This document shows, piece by piece, positions 1-6,324 of a stretch of DNA of 8,177 nt. The position numbers were made by a program, and so were the translations under genes. Under the pieces are notes generated by a model that saw only the letters and a program-made list of their open reading frames with translations, was not told where the DNA came from and did no database searches. Source of the DNA: DASPXY01 sp038227745. GTDB taxonomy: Bacteria > Planctomycetota > Planctomycetia > Gemmatales > Gemmataceae. Position 1 is the first letter of the stretch. Each line of letters starts with the position of its first letter. The stretch covers positions 1 through 8,177 of the forward strand of contig JBBRPS010000473.1 of NCBI GenBank assembly GCA_038227745.1, read 5' to 3'.

Positions 1-26
1 AAAACCTGCACTGAATTCAGGAGAGC

Positions 27-72
27 CGCGACAGCCCGTGTTGTCGCGCTTTCCGCATGAATTCTGCGGTTT
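27..72 (+). terminator. Two tandem short hairpins, terminator-like
   Basis: The first hairpin is a perfect 7-bp stem, CGCGACA (27-33) with TGTCGCG (42-48), an 8-nt loop, then CTTT. The second is a 5-bp stem, CCGCA (53-57) with TGCGG (65-69), loop TGAATTC, then TTT. The T runs lie on the plus-strand side, so they would fit the end of a plus-strand transcript coming from left of the window better than the end of the minus-strand rhomboid gene. The T runs are short and the call is weak. Confidence 0.25.
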
Positions 73-135
73 CCGAAGAGTGACACCACACTGTCATCGC
101 TACCGACTTGGATGCAAGTTTTCGTGCCAGAAACA

Positions 136-1683
136 CTAGTCCTCGGCATCCGCCTTGAAGAGTGGCGATTCCCGCACCCTGGCGTACAATTCCTCCCTTA
201 TGACTCGGTATTGTTCTCTTAATTCCTCCTGTCGCTCGGGCGTCCAGTTCTGCACAGGATCCAGGGCCCGGGCGAACTCCTTGTAAAACTTCGCCCAGCC
301 TTCGACGAACTCCCGTGCCTTCTCCAGGTGCATCCCGATGGCCGGGTTACGCGCCTCAACAGCAGCCCTGGCAAGGATCGCTTGCCCCCGGTCCAACTTC
401 TCCTGCGCGTCCTTGAAGACTTCAACGGCGTTGCTCGCTTCCTTGGGGTCGGCTTTCGGATCGACCATGCCTTTGAGAATAGGTCGGGCAACCTTTTCGT
501 AAGCCTGCGTCGCAAGGTCATCTACCGTTAGGAGGACGGGCCGATACTCCGCGCGTGCCTGGCGTACTTCCGGGTCGGCGAGGGAGAGTGTTGCCCGTGG
601 GCCGAGCAACGACTGGTACAGCAGGCCGAACGCCAGCAGCGGCACCGCCGCCACGCCCGCGGCGCCGAGCCAGCGCTGCGCCCCCTGGCCGAAGCGGCTG
701 AAGTTCAGCGGCACCGCCACCAGGATTCCGGCCACGCCGCCGCCGGCGTGGCCCGCCCAGCTCACGCCCGGCAGGAAGCTCAGGAAGGCGATCAGCATGA
801 CGTTGGTCAGGATGTTCCGCATCCAGTCCTGGGCCAGCCGCGGCGGCAGGTAGTCGCGGTTCATCCGCACCCAGACCGCCATCGACGTCAGCAGCCCGCA
901 CAGCGCCCCCGACGCCCCGACCAGGCCGACATTCGGGTTGACCAGGAGCTGGGTGACGCCGCCGACCATGCCGGAGATCAGGTACAGGGCGAGGTAGCGC
1001 CACGCCCCCCACATCTTCTCGACCAGCGAGCCGATCGAGTAGAGCACGAACATGTTCATGGCGAGGTGGATGATGCCGCCGTGGACGAAGCAGTACGATA
1101 GCAGCCGCCACCATTGGTGCCGGACGGTGAGGTCGGCGAGTTTGAGGCTGCCGGTCTCGTCGCGGATGCGGTTGACGACCGCGTCGCCGCCGAAACTGAG
1201 GAACTTCGAGACGACATCGTGCCGGATGGCCAGCCACAGGCCGATGCCGAACACGACGAAGTTCGCGAACAGCAGCGCCTGCGTCACCGCGGGCCGGCCC
1301 GGGTCGAGCAGGGCTTGGCGGATGATCTCCCCGCGGTCCCAGGCGGTGCCGGGCTCACGCAGCGACGGCGGGTCGGAGGCCCGGAGGCGCGTCCCCCCAG
1401 TCGCGCGCGGCACCTCGCCCCCGGCGCGCAGCCGGGCGAGCAGGCGCGGGTTGTTGAGGACCTCCGCGCCGGCGGGCGTCAGAGTGTAGCCCTGGCCGTG
1501 GTCCTGGACCCACTCCGTGAGCTGGACCAGGTTCGCCAGCCGGAGCTGGTCCAGGCAGGCGTCGAGGGCGTCGCGCGGCACGCCGGTCGCCTGGACGTAC
1601 TGCCCGGGGTACCAGGGCTGTTCGCCCGCGGCCGACACGTCGCGCAAAATCATTTCCAGCAGACTGCTCGATACCTTGGCCAT
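136..1683 (-). CDS. Rhomboid family intramembrane serine protease with N-terminal winged-helix-like domain
   Basis: Predicted integral membrane protease of 515 aa. Rhomboids cleave transmembrane substrates inside the bilayer with a Ser-His dyad. The hallmarks are visible: H206-x3-N210 in the HLAMN segment, GASG with nucleophile S258, and GHAGG with H312. About seven hydrophobic helices lie at roughly 134-153, 202-221, 228-247, 253-272, 291-309, 311-327 and 339-359. Residues 5-85 look like a winged helix (helix, recognition-type helix near 36-53, a hairpin, then an LTPAG segment). Residues 380-515 form a charged, helical tail. Both extensions go beyond the compact rhomboid core. I chose ATG at 1683 over the GTG two codons upstream (1689) because GAGAGG sits 6 nt before the ATG; the alternative adds two residues. 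The gene stands alone and diverges from the 1932 gene. Family call is strong; substrate and the roles of the extensions are unknown. Confidence 0.93.
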   Translation of the reverse strand: MAKVSSSLLEMILRDVSAAGEQPWYPGQYVQATGVPRDALDACLDQLRLANLVQLTEWVQDHGQGYTLTPAGAEVLNNPRLLARLRAGGEVPRATGGTRLRASDPPSLREPGTAWDRGEIIRQALLDPGRPAVTQALLFANFVVFGIGLWLAIRHDVVSKFLSFGGDAVVNRIRDETGSLKLADLTVRHQWWRLLSYCFVHGGIIHLAMNMFVLYSIGSLVEKMWGAWRYLALYLISGMVGGVTQLLVNPNVGLVGASGALCGLLTSMAVWVRMNRDYLPPRLAQDWMRNILTNVMLIAFLSFLPGVSWAGHAGGGVAGILVAVPLNFSRFGQGAQRWLGAAGVAAVPLLAFGLLYQSLLGPRATLSLADPEVRQARAEYRPVLLTVDDLATQAYEKVARPILKGMVDPKADPKEASNAVEVFKDAQEKLDRGQAILARAAVEARNPAIGMHLEKAREFVEGWAKFYKEFARALDPVQNWTPERQEELREQYRVIREELYARVRESPLFKADAED

Positions 1684-1705
1684 CGTCACCCTCTCCCGGG
1701 GGGCC

Positions 1706-1717
1706 GCCCGCGCGGGC
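1706..1717. repeat. GC palindrome in rhomboid 5' leader
   Basis: GCCCGCGCGGGC is a perfect 12-bp palindrome, extendable by one pair on each side (1705-1718). It lies about 22 nt upstream of the rhomboid start, in what would be its mRNA leader if the promoter near 1791 is real. It could be an operator or a leader hairpin, or simply low-complexity GC sequence. Confidence 0.25.
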
Positions 1718-1790
1718 GCGCGGGGCGGCGTGTCAGGCGGATCCGTGCGGGCGCGGCGCGCGGAGCGGGCCGACCCGAACTGCTCTGCCT

Positions 1791-1796
1791 ATTATA
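1791..1796 (-). promoter_or_regulatory. Candidate -10 element (TATAAT) for the rhomboid gene
   Basis: On the minus strand this reads TATAAT, a perfect sigma-70-type -10 hexamer inside an A/T-rich island (ATCTATAATAGG) in otherwise very GC-rich sequence. I see no good -35 at 16-18 nt. Transcription would begin about 100 nt upstream of the rhomboid ATG. The rest of the 1690-1931 divergent intergenic region shows nothing else I can support, apart from the GC palindrome and the Shine-Dalgarno sequence of the 1932 gene. Confidence 0.35.
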
Positions 1797-1931
1797 GATA
1801 AGGACGGCGCGCAACGCCCGCCTCGCCTGCGGACCGCCGCGGCCGCCGTTTCCACGAACGACGAGAGGCTAGCCAGCGCGTCCGGGTGTCGCGGGCGCGG
1901 GCGGAGGTCCACCCCCGGAGGCCGCTGTTCG

Positions 1932-2447
1932 ATGAACGGTTTGACCACCGCCCTGCTCAGCCGGGCCTGCCACACCTTCCTGACTTTTGCGTACCCGGGC
2001 GGCGAGCGCACTATCCCCGAGAAGCGGCGCGCCTACCTCCACATCCCCGCGGACGCGGACATCGCGTCCTACCTGCCCCCGGCGGACGCGGCCCGCGGCA
2101 TCTGCCAGGCCATCAAGGGCGACGACGGCACCTTCCGCGGTTACGCCTTCCGCCTGGGCAGCGTCGGCTTCCCGCACCTCAAGTTGCAGGTGACGGACTA
2201 CAAGGACGGCACCGCGAGCGTGTTCGCGGTCGATACGCACGACGCCTTCCCGCGCACGGGGAACGTGCCGCAGTCGGAGCACCCCGACTTCGAGGCCTGG
2301 ACTGCCCTGCAGAAGGCGAATCGGCTGCTCAAGGAGCAGATCGAGGGGGCCTGGGAAGAGGAGGGCCTATGGACGTTCAACCGGCTGCTGCGCCAGGACC
2401 TCGACGAGCCAGCGCCGTTCCCCAGGCTTGGGGATAAGGCGATGTGA
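1932..2447 (+). CDS. Conserved-looking hypothetical protein, 171 aa
   Basis: I do not recognise the family. The protein is soluble, with no signal peptide or membrane segment. The start is supported by GGAGG at 1916-1920, 10 nt before the ATG. The sequence suggests a mixed alpha/beta core: a beta-rich middle (about 66-102, with FRGYAF, FPHLKLQV and ASVFAVDTHDAF), followed by an acidic helical segment (about 118-160, EAWTALQKANRLLKEQI). The DTHD motif at 101-104 and the two histidines H82 and H103 could bind metal, but nothing else supports that. It is monocistronic, diverging from the rhomboid gene, and is followed by a weak hairpin. Codon usage, with heavy G/C third positions, matches the neighbours, which supports it as the coding frame over the overlapping open frames on both strands. 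Confidence 0.8.
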   Translation: MNGLTTALLSRACHTFLTFAYPGGERTIPEKRRAYLHIPADADIASYLPPADAARGICQAIKGDDGTFRGYAFRLGSVGFPHLKLQVTDYKDGTASVFAVDTHDAFPRTGNVPQSEHPDFEAWTALQKANRLLKEQIEGAWEEEGLWTFNRLLRQDLDEPAPFPRLGDKAM

Positions 2448-2450
2448 CCG

Positions 2451-2470
2451 AAAAACCTGGCCCGGGTTTA
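2451..2470 (+). terminator. Weak terminator-like hairpin after the 171-aa gene
   Basis: AAACC (2453-2457) pairs with GGTTT (2465-2469), with a possible extra T-G pair around a small GGCCC loop. An A run precedes it and TTTA follows. It begins 4 nt after the TGA at 2447. The stem is short and the T run is minimal, so this is tentative. Confidence 0.3.
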
Positions 2471-2552
2471 TCGGTGAACCTGCTTTACCTGGACCTCCTG
2501 GAACCGCAAGAAACGGCGGCCATTCAGCCCCCCGACACACCTCACCCACGAC

Positions 2553-2693
2553 TGAGTCGCGCCTGGGGAAAGAGCCAGAGGTTGTGCCACGGGTTGGCCG
2601 CCTCCCGCGACGTCTTGCCCCCACCCAGCAGTCTCTCCAGGGCGGCCAACCCGTGGCACAACCCCGCCCCTCTCTTTCCCCACGCGCGACTCA
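2553..2693. repeat. Long imperfect inverted repeat (arms about 50 nt, 38-nt centre)
   Basis: Two nested inverted matches are visible. The inner arms, 2580-2602 and 2641-2663, are perfect reverse complements over 23 bp (GGTTGTGCCAC... against ...GTGGCACAACC). The outer arms, 2553-2574 and 2672-2693, match over 22 nt with one mismatch (position 2563). The arms are joined by unmatched spacers of 5 and 8 nt, and the centre (2603-2640) is C-rich and unpaired with the arms. There is no protein-coding content and no obvious target-site duplication. It occupies most of the 2448-2774 gene-free stretch, between two plus-strand genes. It could be a small non-autonomous mobile element or REP-like repeat, or a strong RNA stem-loop acting as a terminator or mRNA stabiliser. 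Confidence 0.85.
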
Positions 2694-2743
2694 ATAAGCT
2701 ATTCACCAGGCAAGCGGCACAGGCCCGACCTGACCGCCCGGAT

Positions 2744-2749
2744 TAAAAT
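2744..2749 (+). promoter_or_regulatory. Candidate -10 element for the cytochrome operon
   Basis: TAAAAT (five of six matches to TATAAT) lies 25 nt before the TTG start at 2775, in a small AT-rich patch. No convincing -35 is present. If real, the leader would be only about 20 nt and would carry the Shine-Dalgarno GGGGAGG (2763-2769). The same patch contains a four-codon open frame, ATG at 2748 to TGA at 2762, with no ribosome site of its own. Confidence 0.25.
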
Positions 2750-2774
2750 GAGTGCCGAGTGAGGGGAGGCAGCT

Positions 2775-4010
2775 TTGTCCTTTCGAGCCGTATTCATCGC
2801 CATCGTCATCGGGACGGCTCTGCTCGTCGCCGCTTTCCTGGTGAACCGGCAGCGGCCCCGTGCCGTTACCGACCAGCCCACCGCTGCCCTTATCCGGGCC
2901 TCCGGCCGGTGCGCCGAGTGCCACGCCAACCAGCACTACTCCATCGTCCACGAGTACGAACTGAGCGTCCACGCCCAGAAGAACGTCAACTGCCTGGAGT
3001 GCCATCAGCCCGCCGAGGGGCAGCAGAAGCGCGACCACCACGGCTTCGTCCTCAACACCCAGGTGACCGCCGCCAACTGCCGCACCTGCCACGAGGGAGT
3101 CTACCAGCAGTTCCTGCGCAGCCGCCATGCCGCCCCGTCCTGGGCGGCCGTCCGCGGCGCGGAGGACTTCACCGCCGAGCAAGTGGCGTTCAGTGAGAAG
3201 TTCCACCCCGGTTCGTGCAAGCGGCCTGCCAACCCGCTGGTCGCGCCCGAGGGGAAGGCGGCCGTCGACGCCGGCTGCGTCAAGTGCCACAGCGTCGGCA
3301 AGCCCAACGCCGACGGCACCATCGGCACCTGTACCGCGTGCCACACGCGCCACACCGCCTCGGTCGAGGTCGCCCGCCTGCCCAGCACCTGCGGCCAGTG
3401 CCACATGGGGCCCGATCACTCCCAGCTCGAGATCTACACGGAGTCCAAGCACGGCGTCCTCTTCCAGGCCCAGCGCTCCCTGCTCAACCTGCGCGCCGAC
3501 CCGAAGAAACTCAGCACCCGCGATATGTTCGTGCCGACCTGCGCCACTTGCCACATGAGCGGGCTCAATGGTCTGAAGGTCACCCACGACCCGTCCGAGC
3601 GCCTCTCCTACCTCCTCGCCGCGGAGATCTCGCCGAAGCGACCCAACTATGCCCTGGCCCAGGCGAACATGAAGGACGTGTGCCTGAACTGCCACACCCG
3701 GCCGGTCATCGAGCGCGTCTACCACGAGGCCGAGAAAGTGGTGGAGGTCACCAACAAGAAGGTGCAAGATGTCAAAGCGCTGGTCGAGGGGCTGCGCGCG
3801 GACAAGCTGCTGGGCCGGCCGTTCGAGACGCCGCTGGACTTCGCCTACTTCGACCTGTGGCACTACTACGGCCGGACGGCCAAACACGGGGCGTTCATGG
3901 GCGGGGCCGACTTCGTGCAGTGGCACGGCAACTACCCCATGCTCAAATCGACGGTCGAGATCAAGGCCATGGCCGAGGAACTGCGGAGGAGTCATGGCAA
4001 GGGAAAGTAG
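2775..4010 (+). CDS. Membrane-anchored octaheme c-type cytochrome, hydroxylamine oxidoreductase (HAO) family
   Basis: A 411-aa multiheme cytochrome with an N-terminal membrane segment (about 5-23) that probably anchors it, with the rest periplasmic. Eight CXXCH heme sites are visible at 46, 73, 102, 168, 186, 206, 256 and 303. The spacing and intervening motifs (ARLPSTCGQCHMGPDHSQLEIY and SKHG, then a helical C-terminal segment ending DFVQWHGNYPML) fit the HAO family. The GPDH motif (D214, H215) matches the conserved Asp-His I recall near the active-site heme. Family members oxidise hydroxylamine or hydrazine or reduce nitrite/hydroxylamine; the direction here cannot be read from the sequence, because the Tyr that cross-links the catalytic heme in true HAO cannot be placed without an alignment. 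Start is TTG, supported by GGGGAGG 5 nt upstream. It overlaps the next gene by 17 nt, so the pair is an operon. Confidence 0.92.
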   Translation: MSFRAVFIAIVIGTALLVAAFLVNRQRPRAVTDQPTAALIRASGRCAECHANQHYSIVHEYELSVHAQKNVNCLECHQPAEGQQKRDHHGFVLNTQVTAANCRTCHEGVYQQFLRSRHAAPSWAAVRGAEDFTAEQVAFSEKFHPGSCKRPANPLVAPEGKAAVDAGCVKCHSVGKPNADGTIGTCTACHTRHTASVEVARLPSTCGQCHMGPDHSQLEIYTESKHGVLFQAQRSLLNLRADPKKLSTRDMFVPTCATCHMSGLNGLKVTHDPSERLSYLLAAEISPKRPNYALAQANMKDVCLNCHTRPVIERVYHEAEKVVEVTNKKVQDVKALVEGLRADKLLGRPFETPLDFAYFDLWHYYGRTAKHGAFMGGADFVQWHGNYPMLKSTVEIKAMAEELRRSHGKGK

Positions 4011-4866
4011 GTGGTATCTCAGTCCGCGGCTGTGGCTGGAGGCGTTTGTCCTGGTGAACTTTGCCTTCCTGGCCCCGGACATCTTCCTGGCACACTCGAC
4101 GAACTCCTTCCGCCACCCGGCGGAGTATATCCCGCTCTACTTCGCGCTGACCGCGCCGGGACTGCTCCTCCTCGCGGCCCTGGCCCTGCGGACGTCCGGG
4201 CGGGAGGAGGGAGGGCGTGACCTGCGCTTCGAGACGTGGCGCGTCCTGGGCTTCGTCGTCGGCGGGGCCGCGGTGCTCGTCGGTGTGCTGGGCCTGCTCT
4301 ACCACCTGGAGAGTCGCTTCTTCCGCGAGCTGACGCTCGACAGCCTGGTGTACACGGCGCCGTTCGCCGCCCCGCTGGCGTACACGGGCCTGGGGCTGCT
4401 GCTGCTCATGAACCGCATGGTGGACGTGGACTCCGTCGAGTGGCCGCTGTGGGTGCTGCAGCTCGCCCTGGGCGGGTTCGTGGGCAACTTCATCTTCAGC
4501 CTCGCCGACCACGCGCAGAACGGCTTCTTCCACAAGGCGGAGTGGATCCCCGTCGTCAGCAGCGCCTTCGCGGTCGGCTTCCTGGCGGTGCCCTTTCTGA
4601 TGCACGTCAACCGCGTCTGGCTGCGGCTGTGCGTGGCCGTATTGTTGCTCCAGGCGGGCGTCGGGGTACTGGGCTTCTACTACCACACCGCGGCGAACCT
4701 GGAGGGACCGTCCCCGAGTCTGTTCGACAACTTCGTCTACGGCGCTCCTGCGCTGGCCCCGCTGCTCTTCCCGAACCTGGTGCTGCTGACGTTTATCGGC
4801 CTGTGGGAGTTGCGGCGGCACATCCCGGCCGACACCGCGGCGCGCCCGGCGAGCGCCGGCGATTGA
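3994..4866 (+). CDS. 8-TM membrane protein, internally duplicated, probable redox partner of the octaheme cytochrome
   Basis: A 290-aa polytopic protein of no family I recognise. Hydrophobic helices lie at about 14-33, 45-64, 82-103, 116-137, 149-171, 182-202, 208-229 and 245-268. The two halves repeat. H34-x6-H41 followed by AEYIP matches H173-x6-H180 followed by AEWIP. YH at 103-104 matches YH at 230-231. VYTAP at 119-123 matches VYGAP at 248-252. The gene therefore arose by tandem duplication of a 4-helix unit. The paired histidines at helix ends could ligate heme b or line a quinone site; that is inference. The ATG at 3994 is chosen for GGAGG at 3985-3989 and the short overlap with the cytochrome gene. 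The open frame extends upstream to 3769, but that part overlaps cytochrome coding sequence. Likely role: electron transfer between quinone pool and the cytochrome, or membrane anchoring of it. Confidence 0.85.
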   Translation: MARESRWYLSPRLWLEAFVLVNFAFLAPDIFLAHSTNSFRHPAEYIPLYFALTAPGLLLLAALALRTSGREEGGRDLRFETWRVLGFVVGGAAVLVGVLGLLYHLESRFFRELTLDSLVYTAPFAAPLAYTGLGLLLLMNRMVDVDSVEWPLWVLQLALGGFVGNFIFSLADHAQNGFFHKAEWIPVVSSAFAVGFLAVPFLMHVNRVWLRLCVAVLLLQAGVGVLGFYYHTAANLEGPSPSLFDNFVYGAPALAPLLFPNLVLLTFIGLWELRRHIPADTAARPASAGD

Positions 4867-4944
4867 GTCCGGCACAGGGATCGCCTTCCCGAGACGCCGA
4901 GAGAACGCGTGCGTTCCCACAGACGCGGACCAGGCCCGCCGCTA

Positions 4945-6324
4945 TTACCCCGGAGCGGAAGGTGGAGCGAACGGGCCGCCAACGCCACCCGCCTGCCAAC
5001 GGTGCAGGCGCTCGCTGAAGGGTCTCACGCGCTGTTGTTCCATCTCGTGACGCACGTAGATCAGCGAGGCGTTCGGACGGAACCGGCCGGCGAGTTGCTC
5101 CAGGGCCAGGGTCATCAGCTTGGAACCGGGAGTGGCGTCGAAAACCAATCGCTCGTCGGAGACATCGCGGGCGAAGGCGGCAAGGTGCTGTAACATCTCC
5201 TGCGCCATCGATTCGTCGTTGGCGAACGCCTGGCACTCCGCCTTGATCGGCGACGACGTGCCCAATTCCCTGGCGATCTCGGCGGCCTCGCGACGCATCG
5301 GGTTCTTGTCCTCGTTACCGTCTTTGGCCTTCGTGTAGAGCAGCAGACAATGCCGCACCTCCAGGGCCCGCGCGGCGAGGAGAATCAACTCGGGGCTGCC
5401 ACTGACGACGGTGACGAGGTGAGTCGGCGCCCATCCGGGCCAATCCGTAACGACTTGCCGGCGGCGCTCGGTGATGATCTCGGGCAGGAAGTGGCTTCGG
5501 TAGAACGCGGTCGTGTTGGGGTGGCGTTCCGGCTGGCGGAAGTAGAAGCGCAACCGCTCTGCGCGCGCGTCGCCGGGCATGGGCCTGGCGTCGAGCGCGG
5601 CCCGGTAGTCCCGCAGGGCGTCCGCCGGAGCTCGGAGCCCGCCGTACAGTTTCCCGAGGCGCAGACCGGCCACGTTCTGACCGGCTTGCCCTTCGGGCAC
5701 GAAGAGTTCCGTCGCCCCCCACGTCGCGGCCAGGTCGATCTTGGCGTCGAGACCTCCCACGCCCACGACGCCGTCGTCGCCGTCCCAGCGGCCGGTGGCC
5801 CACACCTCGGGGCGCGGCTTGCCGCCGTGGGCCGTGACGTAGAGCCCTCCGGCCAGCGGCGCCCAGCCCGACTCGTGCCGGAGGAACTCGTCGAAGACGT
5901 CCAGGCGCAGGCGCTCGAACGGCTTGTACCGATGCAGAGACCACGCCCCGTTGAGGTTGAGATGACGTTGCACGCGGTTGGCGAGGTCGTGCAGCTTCGA
6001 CGGCAGACCCGGGTCGTGCGACCCGCCCGCGCGCCACTGCACGGGCATCGGGAACGCCGGCCGGAGCAACCGATATTCGTCCGGGACGGCGTACAGGATG
6101 CTGCAGCAGCCGGCGGCGGTGGGCAGCACAGGACGGTAGGGGCGGGGCAGGGAGCTGAAGCTGGGGTGTTCCTCGGCCAACAGCGGCAGCACCTCGTCGC
6201 GGAGCAGCCAGGGCGCCGCGGGGCCGAGGTGCTCGATCAGGTCCGCGGCGTCTCGCGCCGTCAGCTGGTCCGCCGGGCTCTGGAACAGCCTGAGGAGTTG
6301 GCTGGAATGGTGATGCGCAGTCAT
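4945..6324 (-). CDS. Lon-type protease domain fused to a CARF-like sensor domain (CalpL-like)
   Basis: A 459-aa soluble protein. Residues about 75-215 align without gaps to the E. coli Lon proteolytic core: S152 falls on S679 and K195 (GGLDAK) on K722, keeping the 43-residue spacing, and PEVWATG, VGVGGLDAK and ATELFVP fall on ADVAMTG, LPIGGLKEK and IKTVLIP. The Ser context (ESGW instead of GPSAG) is unusual, and there is no AAA+ ATPase. Residues about 210-300 are a helical linker. Residues about 300-459 look like a CARF domain: a first strand with VTVVSGSPE (304-312), then LVFDATPGSKLMTLAL (393-408), the D-x-T-x-G-x-K-x-M ligand motif of DUF1887-type CARFs. Known analogue: CalpL, a SAVED-Lon protease activated by cyclic oligoadenylate in type III CRISPR. 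The ATG at 6324 overlaps the upstream stop (ATGA). The C-terminus past 441 is Gly/Pro-rich. Substrate unknown. Confidence 0.8.
   Translation of the reverse strand: MTAHHHSSQLLRLFQSPADQLTARDAADLIEHLGPAAPWLLRDEVLPLLAEEHPSFSSLPRPYRPVLPTAAGCCSILYAVPDEYRLLRPAFPMPVQWRAGGSHDPGLPSKLHDLANRVQRHLNLNGAWSLHRYKPFERLRLDVFDEFLRHESGWAPLAGGLYVTAHGGKPRPEVWATGRWDGDDGVVGVGGLDAKIDLAATWGATELFVPEGQAGQNVAGLRLGKLYGGLRAPADALRDYRAALDARPMPGDARAERLRFYFRQPERHPNTTAFYRSHFLPEIITERRRQVVTDWPGWAPTHLVTVVSGSPELILLAARALEVRHCLLLYTKAKDGNEDKNPMRREAAEIARELGTSSPIKAECQAFANDESMAQEMLQHLAAFARDVSDERLVFDATPGSKLMTLALEQLAGRFRPNASLIYVRHEMEQQRVRPFSERLHRWQAGGVGGPFAPPSAPG

Noticed and set aside
1886..2437. Alternative 183-aa plus-strand frame overlapping the 171-aa gene
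   Set aside because: Its composition (Arg, Pro, Gly, His repeats) is typical of a wrong frame in GC-rich DNA. The 1932 frame has the better ribosome site and balanced composition.
2748..2762. Four-codon leader open frame (MSAE) ahead of the cytochrome TTG start
   Set aside because: It has no ribosome site and the same bases may form a -10 element. Too short to call.
3769..3993. N-terminal extension of the 8-TM protein
   Set aside because: This stretch is Arg/Trp/Ser-rich out-of-frame translation inside the cytochrome gene. The ATG at 3994 has a Shine-Dalgarno sequence and the hydrophobic helices begin only after it.
2703..4082. Long minus-strand frame (459 aa) opposite the octaheme cytochrome
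   Set aside because: It is the antisense shadow of a gene with eight CXXCH motifs and shows no coherent domain of its own.
4903..4916. GAACGC/GCGTTC inverted repeat between the convergent genes at 4867-4944
   Set aside because: The stem leaves only a 2-nt centre and there is no T run, so I do not call it a terminator.
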